From: Tubulanus polymorphus
Lineage: Eukaryota; Nemertea; Palaeonemertea; Tubulaniformes; Tubulanidae
Reading direction: 5' to 3'
Length of the DNA: 64,000 bases
Assembly (NCBI RefSeq): GCF_964204645.1
Contig: NC_134035.1
Span: 13,497,951-13,561,950, forward strand
How positions within the stretch are numbered: position 1 is the first letter of the stretch; every line of letters starts with the position of its first letter. Positions 11,001 through 21,936 of the stretch are shown here, one piece after another. Both the position numbers and the translations under genes were made by a program. A model generated the notes under the pieces. It searched no databases, was not told the DNA's origin, and worked only from the letters and a program-made list of their open reading frames with translations.

Positions 11001-11870
11001 ACGATAGGGCTGCTATCCTGCCTCGAGAAATGACCTTGTAGGTCAACGCTAGTAATAAGTTTTATCAGTGAATACGCCACTGATACAGCCGTACAATGTA
11101 TTACAATGTATCGATGAAATCAAACCGAAAAAAGAATTCGTATTATTAAAGAAATTCTCTACGGTCCACGGTTCGAATCTAGAATTGATATTATTAAGAC
11201 CATTTCAAGTAATTTTAAATGAAACGTATTAACCTATCGCTCTATTGCTGTTCAGGCAAATTAGAATTTTGAATTCTTTTTTCTCCTACTTGGACCTCTG
11301 CCTATCGAACACCCAAACCTCAACATCTTGACAAATACAGCTATGAAACAGCGATCTTTTTTTCTTAAAAACAGTTTTCTTTATTGATGTAGAAAATGCT
11401 AAAACAAATTGTGCAAACAAAATATAAATGAATGATGTACTATTATTAATTTTGATGGACTCGTTTCAAGTTCGTTCACAGCGCGTCCCAGATCATCTTC
11501 ATTCTCTTAATGAGGTCAGTGTCATATGCATTAATAATACATGAATTATTTCTATATATATTTATATAATTAATCCATACATCAGCCATAGCGGCAGCAG
11601 CAGGCTTTCCTATACTAGATACACTAACACTAACAGAATATATAAAACTTCATAGAACTTTTTTTTTTACAGTTAACGTGGTCTGGAAGAGTAAATTATG
11701 GAGCGATGCACATTATGAATGTTGGTTTTCGTGACTATGATGCTGAAAATGAATACATTTCCCCCAACATACCGCTGTTTATAGTTACGAGACTGGTCCC
11801 TGTGAGGCAAGCGAATTTATCAACCATTTCAGAAGTTTGATTGAAAATTTACAATTATCCTTATTATAAA
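11000..11870. other. AT-rich interval with nothing recognised
   Basis: No exon, repeat array or terminal inverted repeat could be supported here. Confidence 0.4.
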
Positions 11871-12021
11871 TACAGTGGAATCTCGTTACAGTGAACTTCA
11901 TGGCACCAGAAAATCTGTTCGTTATAACCGACCGATAGTTCATTATATCCAGTATGAAATTGAGACAAAATTCTACATTCATTTCTAATATCCGAGTTCG
12001 TTATAACGAGGTTCCACTGTA
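11871..12021. mobile_element. Mariner-type MITE with TA flanks
   Basis: The ends CAGTGGAATCTCGTTACAG and CGTTATAACGAGGTTCCACTG are inverted. Both flanks are TA, the target duplication of Tc1/mariner elements. About 150 bp, no coding capacity. Confidence 0.85.
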
Positions 12022-12539
12022 AGCGTTTCACCAAAACTACTTTTAACAATTAAACAGAACGGGGTGTACAACAGGGTGCTATTAATGCACCTCTAACGAG
12101 ACAATCAAGCAGCACCTTCAAGTCAAGTAATCAGTGAAGGGGTAGCATTCCCTAACTAATTGAGGGGGGTCATTTTGATTAAAGGTGGAAAACTTCAGTA
12201 GCAGGTCCCGATGAAGGAATTCATCAGTAAATTAACAGGTTTTGATCATTAGGCTCTCGTGTGGGACTACAATGTATCACATGTGATGATTCGATGCATG
12301 CAGAAATGGGTAAAGCTTGAAGCGATTAAGCATTCTAATAATAATTGTAATAATGCACCTCCCTCCCCCTGATTAACAAATTTGCCGCGAATTAAGAAAT
12401 GTTTCAGATATGCGATGTTTCTGTTTCAATTTAAATGGAAACTATTTTTCTCCATGCGTTTCTCAAAACATTCATACATCAAAGCTGAGTTACTTTTAAC
12501 GCCTAGAGGAGTCTTCAGGGGTTCAATGGCTCAAAAGTT

Positions 12540-12792
12540 GGTTTAAACTCAGGATCCAGTTCCACAGTTGTGAGTTAAGAGTTAACTGTGAACTCAGGAT
12601 CCAGTTCTACAGTTGTGAGTTAGAGTTAACTGTGAACTCAGGATCCAGTTCTACAGTTGTGAGTTAGTTAGTTAACTCTGAACTCAGGATCTAGTTTCAC
12701 AGTTGTGAGTTAGAGTTAACTCTGAACTCAGGATCCAGTTCCACAGTTGTGAGTTAGAGTTAACTGTGAACTCAGGATCCAGTTCCACAGTC
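12540..12792. repeat. 44-bp minisatellite, about 6 copies
   Basis: The unit contains AACTCAGGATCCAGTTCCAC then AGTTGTGAGTTAGAGTTAAC. Its complement shares GTGGAACTGGATCC with the arrays at 12989-13262 and 16030-16645. Confidence 0.9.
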
Positions 12793-12899
12793 GCGTCATT
12801 TGTAATACGAAAGAAACATCGAACATTATTAAAACATTGAAAATGATCTAAATAAAAGTCGAACTTAGTGGAACTGGTAGTTCGTTACCTAACGTTGGT

Positions 12900-12985
12900 A
12901 GTAAGCTTTTTATAATCGGATGGGCTTATACCGACCCATGTGGTTTGTGAAAATATCCGATCCTGAAACTAAACCACAGACAGGT
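12900..12985. repeat. Dispersed repeat also found at 6130-6205
   Basis: TTATAATCGGATGGGCTT and AAACTAAACCA occur in the same order at both places. The 12.9-kb copy is longer and can fold through GTGGTTT/AAACCAC. Confidence 0.65.
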
Positions 12986-12988
12986 TAC

Positions 12989-13262
12989 TGACAACGGAAC
13001 TGGATACAGAACTGTGGAACTGGATCAATAACTGTGGAACTGAGTCCACAGCGGTGGAACTGAGTCCAGAGCAGTGGAACCGAGTCCACAGCGGTGGAAC
13101 TGGATCAATAGCTGTGCAACCGAGTCCACAGCGGTGGAACTGAGTCCAGAGCAGTGGAACCGAGTCCACAGCGGTGGAACTGATCAATAACTGTGGAACT
13201 GAGTCCACAGCGGTGGAACTGAGTCCACAGCGGTGGAACTGAGTCCACAGCGGTGGAACTGT
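12989..13262. repeat. About 20-bp minisatellite 3' of calumenin
   Basis: Units are variants of GTGGAACTGAGTCCACAGCG, about 13 copies. The minus-strand reading frame across it is an artefact. Confidence 0.9.
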
Positions 13263-13573
13263 CTATACATCTGTTGACTCGAGTTGAGTTAAAATCAGTT
13301 GAATGAGACAAATATCAACCGCAAACTCTATATTCGGATCGAGTGCTACAAAAATAACCTGAATTTTAAAAGTAGATTTAGTTGAGGACGAGTCATACCC
13401 AGCGTTGACATCATGAAATATTAATCTCGACTATAATACTCCTCTCAGGAACTACTATACTATACACACACGTATACGCGTTTAATCTCAAGATTAGTAA
13501 ATTAATCCCAGCAGTAAATAATCAGTCCGCCTGCTCACTCGTCGATCAATCGCTAACGACGACGCCGCATTGT

Positions 13574-16500
13574 TTAGAATTCGTCGTGACGACTCAACGC
13601 TTCCCCGAAATCGGTCGCTTGACTACCGACAAATACATCGTATTTATCGAGTATTTCATCTTTAGATAAAACTCCATCCTGAAATAAAACAACATTCAGT
13701 ATTAGTAATTATCAGTTATAACTAGAGCGATATGGCAGCACTCGGCCCCAGGACCCTACAGCAGCCCTCGGCCCAGACCCTACTGCAGCCCTCAGGCCAG
13801 AACCGACAGCAGCCCTCGGCCCAGACCCTACTGCAGCCCTCAGGCCAGATCTGACAGCAGCCCTCGGCCCAGACCCTACTGCAGCCCTCAGGTAAACTTA
13901 AACTTAAATCTAAACCTAAATCTGCCCCAACTGGTCAGACTAGACTCAGCAACTCCTCAGCCTGTACTATTCTACACCTTCAGCCTAGAGTACCTCCCTG
14001 CACTCCTACAGCCTGCACACTGAAGGAGTGCAGTGCAGGTTCCAGGCTGATTAGATCGATGATAGCTGTTTAATGTAACTGAACCACAGTAAGTATAAGT
14101 TCCTTGTTTAATCTGTATAGTCAGTTATTGGGTCGTACCTTATCGCTATCTGATTCGTAGATTAGATGTTTCGCCTCAGCCTCGGTGTGATCGTAATCAT
14201 CCGGTATAATCCATTCACGAATCTCGTCGCGATTTAATTTTCCATCTTTATCTTTGTCTCGATAATCTTTGAATTGTTCTCGTTCCTTTTTTACCCATTC
14301 GGGTTCTTCATCGGCCGCTTCATGATACATATCACCTACAATACAATTACAATACAATTACAATACATATCACCTACAATACAATTACAATACAATTACA
14401 ATACATATCACCTACAATACAATTACAATACATATCACCTACAATACAATACAATTACAATACATATCACCTACAATACAATTACAATACATATCACCTA
14501 CAATACAATACAATTACAATACATATCACCTACAATACAATACAATTACAATACATATCACCTACAATACAATTACAATACATATCACCTACAATACAAT
14601 ACAATTACAATACATATCACCTACAATACAATACAATTACAATACATATCACCTACAATACAATTACAATACAATTACAATACATATCACCTACAATACA
14701 ATTACAATACATATCACCTACAATACAATACAATTACAATACATATCACCTACAATACAATACAATTACAATACATATCACCTACAATACAATTACAATA
14801 CAATTACAATACATATCACCTACAATACAATTACAATACATATCACCTACAATACAATACAATTACAATACATATCACCTACAATACAACAATACAATTA
14901 CATTACACACCAGGGTATGATCTAAGGAATGAAAGCCACTTGCCCGGGGTAAGCATATCTGAAATTTCGCTTGCCTCTTCCAAAATCTACTTGCCCTACA
15001 CGGGCAGTCTGATTGGTGGCACTATCATCCGTTGTATCGATTGGGAAAAATGCTTTGTGATATAAAATTGCACTAGCCCGGAGGACGAGTGATAATGATA
15101 ACCTACTCGCCCTGATGAGAATATACTTGTCCCGGGCAATCGGACAAGTGTTTAGATCGCACCCTGACCAATACAACTACACAATCCAATACAACACAAC
15201 ACAATAAACCACCAGCACAAACAAACAATGAACATATTCCAGTTCAGGAGAATAGAAATTCCTGATTAGAATTTATCAAACAACTTCTCAAATACCCCGA
15301 ATAGAGAACATATTCCGGTCAAACAGAAGCGCCAGATGAGTATTTTGGAATCAGTAGAGACCGATTAAAAAGCTACCAAACTCTCATCTGGTAGATTCTA
15401 TCAAGTTTCAAGATTTGAGTTATTCCGGATTAGGTAGAGCGTATTCTGGTCAAACAGAAGCGCCAGAAGAGAATTCTGGAATCGGTAGAGACCGATCAAA
15501 ACCTATCAAACTCACTACCGATCGCTTCTATCAGATTTACAAATTATACTATTCAGTAATCGGTAAAGACCAATCAGAAACCTGTCCTAATATAAGCGGC
15601 GTTCTCACTCACCAATGTATTCGTCTACATCAATGAATCCATCTTTATTTTTATCGATATCGTCCATCGTTTCCTGCGAATAATAAGAAACATCGATTAA
15701 TTTGCGGTTTAATTAGAAATATTTCACATTGAAAGAATCCGGGATACTGTTCAAAATGATCGTTCTGAATCGTTTTAAACATATTCAATTTAGTCTTTAT
15801 TTCCAGACGAGTGAAACTTACATCGACGACTATTTCTTTCATATGTTTTACTTCTTCCGGATGAAGAAAATGTGTGAATTCCTCTTTCGATAAGGAACCG
15901 TCTTGATCCTGATCGGCAACTTTCCAACGTTTCTCATCGCGAATCTGCATCTGATTATAATGTTCCTTATCATCTTTATCCTCTTCATCACCATCTACAA
16001 AATACAAGTATCATCATCATCATCCATTGTCAGAACAGTGGAACTGAGTACAGAATTGTGGCACTGAGTTCAGAGCTGTGGAACTGAATCCTGAACTGTG
16101 GAACTTGGTCCAGAACTGTCAAACTGAGTTCAGACGTGTGAATCAGAGTTCAAAACTGTAGATCTGGCTTCAGAACTGTGGAACTGGATCCTGTACTGTG
16201 GAACTGGGTTCAGAACTATGAAACTGGGTTCAGAACTGTGGAACTGGGTTCAGAATTGTGGAACTGGGTTCAGAACTGTGGCGCTGGGTACCGAACTGTG
16301 GAACTGGATCCTGAACTGTAGAACTGAGTCCAGAACTGTAGAACTGAGTCCAGAACTGTGGAACTGAGTCCAGAACTGTGGAGCTGGGTTCAGAACTGTG
16401 GCGCTGGGTACCGAACTGTGGAACTGAGTCCAGAACTGTGGCGCTGGGTACCGAACTGTGGAGCTGGGTTCAGAACTGTGGAACTGAGTCCAGAACTGTG

Positions 16501-18220
16501 GCGCTGGGTACAGAACTGTGGAACTGAGTCCAGAACCGTGGAGCTGGGTTCAGAACTGTGGAGCTGGGTTCAGAACTGTGGAGCTGGGTTCAGAACTGTG
16601 GCGCTGGGTACCGAACTGTGGAAGTGGATACAGAACTGTGGGGCTGAATAAGAAATGAGCTGATTAGTTGTTTTTACCTTCTAAAAACCCGTAAGTTTTC
16701 TCTTTATAATCGTCCCACTTCAGTTTTGCATCAGTTGTATCGAACTCGCTCCACTGACGATTTGTATCTTGTAATAAATATCGGTTTTGCACGTATTGTA
16801 TCCACGACTGTAGTTCTGATTCCGTCACTTTCCCGTCGTGGTCTTTGTCAATTTTCTCGACGATTTTCCTGAAATGAGAAGAGGTTTGATTTTGACAAAG
16901 GCTTCTGGATCATCATTACTATATCGATGATTTTGGATATCATTGGAATTACAAATTGGCATTCAAATTCAAAGCTGACTTCAGTAACCTGATGAGATTA
17001 GCAAGTTTGACAGCAGCACTGCGAGACTTGTGGGAAAAATACGCAATGATTTCGATAATATTTATTATAATTTACCCGAGTCGATCGCGACTTTCTTCCG
17101 GTGACAATTGATCGAACGTTTTTGATTCGTCAGCTCCTAGAAACGCCTCGTGATCGTAATCGGAATTATGTTCTCCTTTATCGTCGTAATGTTTCTCATC
17201 TGATAACTCCTACAAACAAAACATAACATGTGCTGAACAAAAATTTATCTTTTAGCAAGAGCAGTCGAGTCAGTGATAACCTGGTGTTGAATGGGATACC
17301 GGCAAGGCTATTGAGGAAAGCTAGGATTGGCGATAATCCACCAGGATCACTAGTGGCACTGGGTTACCGCACTTCAATTTATTTCAATAAACTTCGAGTC
17401 AACTTTTCTGATGAAGTAAATCAATTTTCAGTGAAATCAATACCATCCACTGAGTGAGAAAGGAAATCTTATATCTATCCGATGAGTCGTTTGATAATTT
17501 TCTCATTTGAAAGCCTTAAAGTTAAGAACTGATTTTCATTACGAATAACCCGATGTTTTGTGGCGCCATCTGGTGTTGCCGGTATTCCATTGGTAAGCGT
17601 TGAGACAAATGCCAGGAAGAAGTTCCGAATTTTTGCAACTATTGTTAAGTAGCTTCATCGGGTAAATGAGTAAATCAGGTTTAAATCAATTATCACCTCA
17701 TTTTATCTGATGCACCTTCTACGCTGAAGTAGCAAAAGTTCATACTCTAAATATATCTAATCAGTACTTTCTGTCTTAATGTTTTACTGAAGATTTCCAA
17801 CCAGGGTTGGTTCACAGTTGCCACGTCACAGTTTTAATCAGGGGCCACTTTTATCCCACTTGCTTTTCCCTGACAATTCAGTTGTTTTCCCTGAATTGAT
17901 CTGCTAAGAATGCAATCAATTAACACAGTCGAATACGTAAGACATAAACTCTCAGATCTAACAATCTCAACAAATCTCCCTGACTTTTCACTGATTTTTA
18001 GTTTTTTTAAGGATTAAAAAAAAATTTCCTAACTTTTCCTGGATTTCCAGGTAAGCGGCTGCACCCTGATTATTTATAGACTTCAATTAGGCCCTACCTT
18101 TTCGTAAGTTCTGTCTTTAGCGCCATCTTTCCGCGGTATAGCCGATGACAGCGTACTGCTCACTAGCGCTATCACTAATAGAGTACCGCATAATTTCATA
18201 CCGGTCGCTTTTGACATCAT
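13574..18220 (-). CDS. CALU: Calumenin, ER-lumen EF-hand protein of the CREC family, 7 coding exons
   Basis: Exons in transcript order are 18220-18098, 17209-17076, 16868-16678, 15994-15822, 15673-15613, 14335-14139 and 13678-13574. All junctions are GT-AG and in phase, giving 327 residues (human about 315). Residues 1-28 are a signal peptide with hydrophobic core [11 protein letters not shown]. The [20 protein letters not shown] block and the RDRLGKIVEKID junction are typical of calumenin. EF-hand loops lie at 93-104, 177-188, 214-225, 254-265 and 290-301. The second of the six hands (129-139, [11 protein letters not shown]) is one residue short and lacks the central Gly, so it should not bind calcium. 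The N-glycosylation sequon I recall at this place in vertebrates is absent. The protein ends HDEF, the ER retention signal of calumenin. CREC proteins are low-affinity Ca2+ binders that modulate secretory-pathway enzymes and SERCA. Confidence 0.95.
13742..13890. repeat. About 23/46-bp GC-rich minisatellite in the last calumenin intron
   Basis: GCAGCCCTCGGCCCAGACCC alternates with a CTGCAGCCCTCAGGCCAGA variant. Confidence 0.85.
14336..14898. repeat. Minisatellite built from the calumenin exon-6 splice acceptor
   Basis: The array abuts exon 6 and its units (about 22-38 bp) read, on the minus strand, TTGTATTGTAG then GTGATATGT. That is the true acceptor AG plus the first bases of exon 6. Roughly 18 acceptor-like copies therefore lie just upstream of the real splice site. 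The plus-strand 263-codon frame through it is a by-product. Confidence 0.9.
14911..15166. mobile_element. hAT-like MITE (CAGGGT...ACCCTG) at the edge of the minisatellite
   Basis: The ends CAGGGTATGATCTAA and TTAGATCGCACCCTG are inverted with two mismatches, and subterminal CTTGCCCGGG words are also mirrored. CAGGG ends are typical of hAT elements. No exact 8-bp target duplication is visible, because the flanks are repetitive. Confidence 0.7.
15300..15585. repeat. About 130-bp tandem duplication in calumenin intron 5
   Basis: GGTCAAACAGAAGCGCCAGA occurs at about 15317 and 15448, followed by GGTAGAGACCGAT words in both copies. Confidence 0.7.
16030..16645. repeat. 20-bp minisatellite in calumenin intron 3, about 30 copies
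   Basis: Units are variants of GTGGAACTGGGTTCAGAACT, including GTGGCGCTGGGTACCGAACT. The plus-strand open frame across it follows from the repeat and is not coding. Confidence 0.92.
17780..18075. repeat. Possible hAT-type MITE in calumenin intron 1
   Basis: CAGGGGCCACTT (from 17839) faces AGCGGCTGCACCCTG (to 18068), with TTTTCCCTGA words inside. A related stretch lies at 18500-18640. The terminal match is short and no target duplication is seen. Confidence 0.35.
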
Positions 18221-19680
18221 TTTCACAAATAGACTTTAAAAATTGTCTGAGGAAAAACTACACGCCCTGAAAATATACAATTTACATTCAGTCACCAGAA
18301 CTCCAAGAATCGCAAGAAGATGGATTGATAAACCCCGGTATCACTCCTCTTTCAGAATTATCACTTTGCACCAATTTTGACTAATTTTTTCATAGGCGTA
18401 CACAATTAATTGAGTGAATTAAGAGAAATTTCTAGGTTTAAAATGTAGGCCTAACATTAACAATTCATTCATTTTTCATGAATCATGTAGGCCTATAGAT
18501 AAAGCAAGACCTGGTCACATAAGAATTCCCTGATTGTTCCAGGATTTTGTTAAACTTCATCAAATTCCCCAAATTTTCCTGACTTTTTCTGATTCCCCAC
18601 CAGAGTTTTCCATGTTAGTAGAGGACCCTGCTTACAGAACAATAAGTTTTTTTTTTATTACACAGTCAATAGGAATCACCTCCAGTGACAAATAGGCCTA
18701 TTATAGTCAGCCAACCGACACCAGAAGAGGGATTTCTAGCGCCCTCTATTTCCGCTCCGGTTATTTATTGCTCTCCCCAGTCCCGTCCAGTGTTGTTGGA
18801 ACTGCAGCAATAAGTCCTGGCCATAACGTTTTTTGAATGATGTCATTGTTTTTCTTTGAATATCATATTTTTGACGAAAATGAACTAAATTTGCTGCAGC
18901 AACACAATCAAATTAGAACCTGTCAAAAATCGACAACTGGCCGCGGCAATCTAAAATTGCTTGCAACAACATACCCAGTACCGATGGGTATGCCACGTTC
19001 ATGCAGCAACAGATACAGGGATATTGGTGGTACCCTGATCATTTATTGGTTCCATTGGTAAAAGTGCAGATCCGCACCTCTCCGCATAAACGGTTCAATC
19101 AACTACATGAAATATCATTGTTTCAGATTCAAAATGTCATCAGCAATTCAGTACATTGCCATTGGCTAATTTTAAGATATCTTCACTAGAGAGTAGAAAG
19201 ATTTTTAACCTGGATTCTGTCATTCAGCAGATTGCGTCAACCACGAGAGGTGCGGATCTGCACTTTTACCGTCCCATTGATTAAATAATGACAAGTTCAT
19301 GAGCAAAAAACTGCAACAACAATCGATTGAGAATAAACCTTATTTAAATTTAACTTGATTCTGTAACCGGTATGACGACAGCTTGTTTTTATCTGTCAAA
19401 ACCACAGCAACAGCTGTCAAACTGTCAGTGACAGTGTCTGTTTACCTGATTAAAATCCTATATTTGGTCACAGCTGCCGTCTCTCGTCGACTCTGGACTC
19501 AGATCAATTCTACCTCCAGCAAATCTATCGATCGGTACGACGCGTTCACACTCACTGCGAGAAGAATCGATGTCTGCATCAACCAGTATCCCTCTCAGCA
19601 TCCAATAACTGACACGTAAACAACACACGTGGCATTACCTGATAACCAATCAAATCACAGCTACGTGGCACTGAGTTGGC
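18098..19680 (-). promoter_or_regulatory. CALU: Probable calumenin 5' UTR intron, noncoding exon 1 and promoter
   Basis: On the minus strand an acceptor (TTTTCAG then GGCGTG, exon from 18266) lies 46 bases before the calumenin ATG. A donor ATCAG then GTAAAC (exon end 19446) lies upstream. Together they imply a noncoding first exon near 19446-19560 and a 1.2-kb UTR intron. The flank beyond holds CCAAT boxes at 19602-19606 and 19646-19650, a CACGTG box at 19626-19631 and ACGTGG at 19663-19668. ACGTGG is a core bound by bZIP factors such as ATF6/XBP1, which would suit an ER protein gene. The CCAAT-N9-CCACG ERSE spacing is not met. This is inferred from splice signals only. Confidence 0.4.
19057..19270. 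mobile_element. MITE with 26-bp terminal inverted repeats
   Basis: GGTAAAAGTGCAGATCCGCA (continuing CCTCTC) at the left is matched exactly in inverse at the right. CCATTG occurs next to both ends and may be the target duplication. Confidence 0.8.
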
Positions 19681-19778
19681 ACTACCTTCCGCTGGACCCT
19701 TTGAACTTGAACTTGACCCGTTCGGCAATTTCCGGACACGTCAACTTCGGTAATTTCCGGACACGTCCGCAAAATGCA

Positions 19779-20182
19779 ACAGTATACGGAGACGTCATGT
19801 GTCCGCTAGTACCCAGTCCGTGATACCCAGGGCCAAATTCGGTTTTCGTATCTAGTCGACCAGTGGTCGGAACTAATCACCGAATGCGCTTGATTTTCGA
19901 ACTATTTCCGGAATATAGTTCCGACTATCGGACATTCGGTTACGTTTAGTTAATTCGACTATAGTTGACTAACTCAGAAAACCGAAGGACAAGGTGGCCC
20001 TGTGACTGTGTGTCTCTCGTACCCACTCAAATTCTAATAAAGACTTTATTGAACATTTTATTGCTATCGATTTCGGCGATTAATATTCATACGATTTCTA
20101 TTTCTATTCTATATATATGGGTTCGGTACCCAGTTATAGAATAACCATGTTTTTCGCGACTGATGCCTCTAATAGATCTGGG
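19779..20182. repeat. Dispersed repeat, copy 1, interrupted by a MITE
   Basis: It matches 56454-56662 from CAACAGTATACGGAGACG to ACTGATGCCTCTAATAGATC, including TTTATTGAACATTTTATTGC. Copy 1 carries an extra 170-bp segment (about 19830-20000) with imperfect ends GGGCCA...TTCGGTTTTC and GAAAACCGAA...TGGCCC that copy 2 lacks. The repeat could be an LTR or non-autonomous element; its class is unknown. Confidence 0.8.
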
Positions 20183-20189
20183 GTATACT

Positions 20190-21350
20190 ATGACGCAGTA
20201 CTTGAATCCCGGCCAACATCAACCAAAATTGTTGCTTGTTTGATTTTACATTCTTCGGGAAACCCCGGAATCCCGTAACACTAAATCACACAACATGGAA
20301 TTACAATGAATAAATCATGGACATTGGACTCGGGAACTTGAGTCTCGCATCGCCGGCTCGTTTCACTGAGTCGCGCCGGTCCTTGGACGGTATAAGAGGT
20401 GGCTGCCGTCCAGGACAGGCTTAGCCCATAGTCAAAACAATTTAAAACAAATTATTCATTTTTCATTTATTTTAGAAACAATTTGTATGTTGTAAAATAA
20501 GAGTGAGTTTCAGAAAAAGGCAAGGCTTGTCGGTGACTGACGAAAAAGGAATGTTAGAATAAATGTAGTAGTTGGTTAATAAAGAACTAAGTTAAAAATA
20601 AAACTACGATAAATATTTGGAATATGGAAATACAACACACTCAATATGCTACATGAATATGACAGTTTGGACTGGATTTCCTAAAGAGGATTATAAATTA
20701 ATAAGTAAATAATGGCGTTTCATCCTCGATTTGAAAATATTCAAACTTTAACTGTATTTTATAGTGTGACTAATTTGATTCCAAAGTTTAGGACCTCCTC
20801 TTCAAGCTCAAGTGTAGCCTGTTCATCGAAATTCGTATTATGGTCTCATTCAATAGATAACTAAACCCATATATGCCAGAACAAAAAGTTTAGGACCGTT
20901 TAAGATTTTATTACGTTAGTATTTCTATTAACGACAAAATGGCGATTAGTCCTCGATGATGATGCATTGACCTCAAAAAGATCAGCGAACGTGCAAGGTA
21001 GAAGGTTAAGTGAATGACAATGATACATCTACCCGAGACGAATTATCAAAGAGCCAATGGGCAGGAAGGAGATGAATTCACCGAAGGTCCTATGTTATTC
21101 TCATAAGCCTGTTTTATGATTAGAAAAACGACGAATAACTACAATCAAAGTTTACACAGTTTACAATTTACCGACACAACTACAGTCGGAATGTCGGAAT
21201 TTAAAAGCTAATTTCCAATAAGATCACACTGTGCATATTTTTCATCTCCAATGTATTACGTTTTGTCATCACTCAAGTTAAGCGTTGAACAAAAAATCGC
21301 TCCTGTCAAATTAGAAAATCCCTGTCCAATACAACGCTCAGTTTAAGGGC
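20190..21350. other. Interval with no gene recognised
   Basis: AT-rich sequence with scattered words such as GTTTAGGACC used twice (20.79 and 20.89 kb). No splice-supported frame. Confidence 0.4.
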
Positions 21351-21353
21351 CAG

Positions 21354-21500
21354 CTGTATCAGTCGTCCATAAGTAATCTTACATTTTAAGACTATATAGT
21401 CTTAGTCAGTTAACCACATATAACGTTGGTAAATTGGCCACATAACTAAGTTGGTTTTAGACTAGTGTTTAATGACTGTGCAACTGGCACATGGGCATCG
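21354..21500. mobile_element. Foldback element of the GGTCTTA family
   Basis: A GGCCAGCTGTATCAGTCGTC-like end faces AATGACTGTGCAACTGGC at about 150 bp distance, with TAAGAC/GTCTTA words inside. It belongs with 1518-1848 and 63068-63216. Confidence 0.5.
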
Positions 21501-21629
21501 GCGCTTTCCTACGTGGAGGCACCCCTAATAAGAAATAGTATCGCGAACCATTACAGGATTCGAATCTAATGGCATTTTGGTGGCGACAATCCCATTCATT
21601 ACTTCCCGGCGGGAATATCATTACTAGTC

Positions 21630-21720
21630 ATTGGTCAGTCTTGTGCAATATGACGTCACGCCGGTGTCGGTATATAAGGCCCGGTCACGGGGTCACTCTT
21701 TCCAGTTCGGCCATTTTCAG
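21630..21720 (+). promoter_or_regulatory. TATA/CRE/CCAAT core promoter with TOP-like start and noncoding exon 1
   Basis: In order the sequence shows an inverted CCAAT box (ATTGG, 21630-21634), a full cAMP-response element TGACGTCA (21651-21658) and a TATA box TATATAAGGC (21671-21680). About 25 bases on comes a pyrimidine tract CTCTTTCC (21696-21703). That tract sits where a TATA-directed start is expected and resembles the 5' TOP/TCT starts of translation-machinery genes. Exon 1 then ends with a perfect CAG/GTAAGT donor at 21720. The spacing makes this the most convincing promoter in the window. Confidence 0.75.
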
Positions 21721-21936
21721 GTAAGTTATGCTACGTCCATTTGATTTTTTTTTGTTGATGAAATGTTTCTTGAATATCTTGGTATTAATGATTCTTTTAT
21801 TAATATTGCAGTAGCATCCATTACGCAACAGCAGCAGATATCAGTATCATCAACAGCAGCACCAGAAATCAAAATAACGACGACCAACAACACACATACA
21901 GCAGCAGAAGAAGAAGATTAAGATAGAATTAGAAAA

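Noticed and set aside
14274-15065. 263-codon open frame on the plus strand
   Set aside because: It is the translation of the calumenin-intron minisatellite (endless [14 protein letters not shown]); repeat units happen to lack stops.
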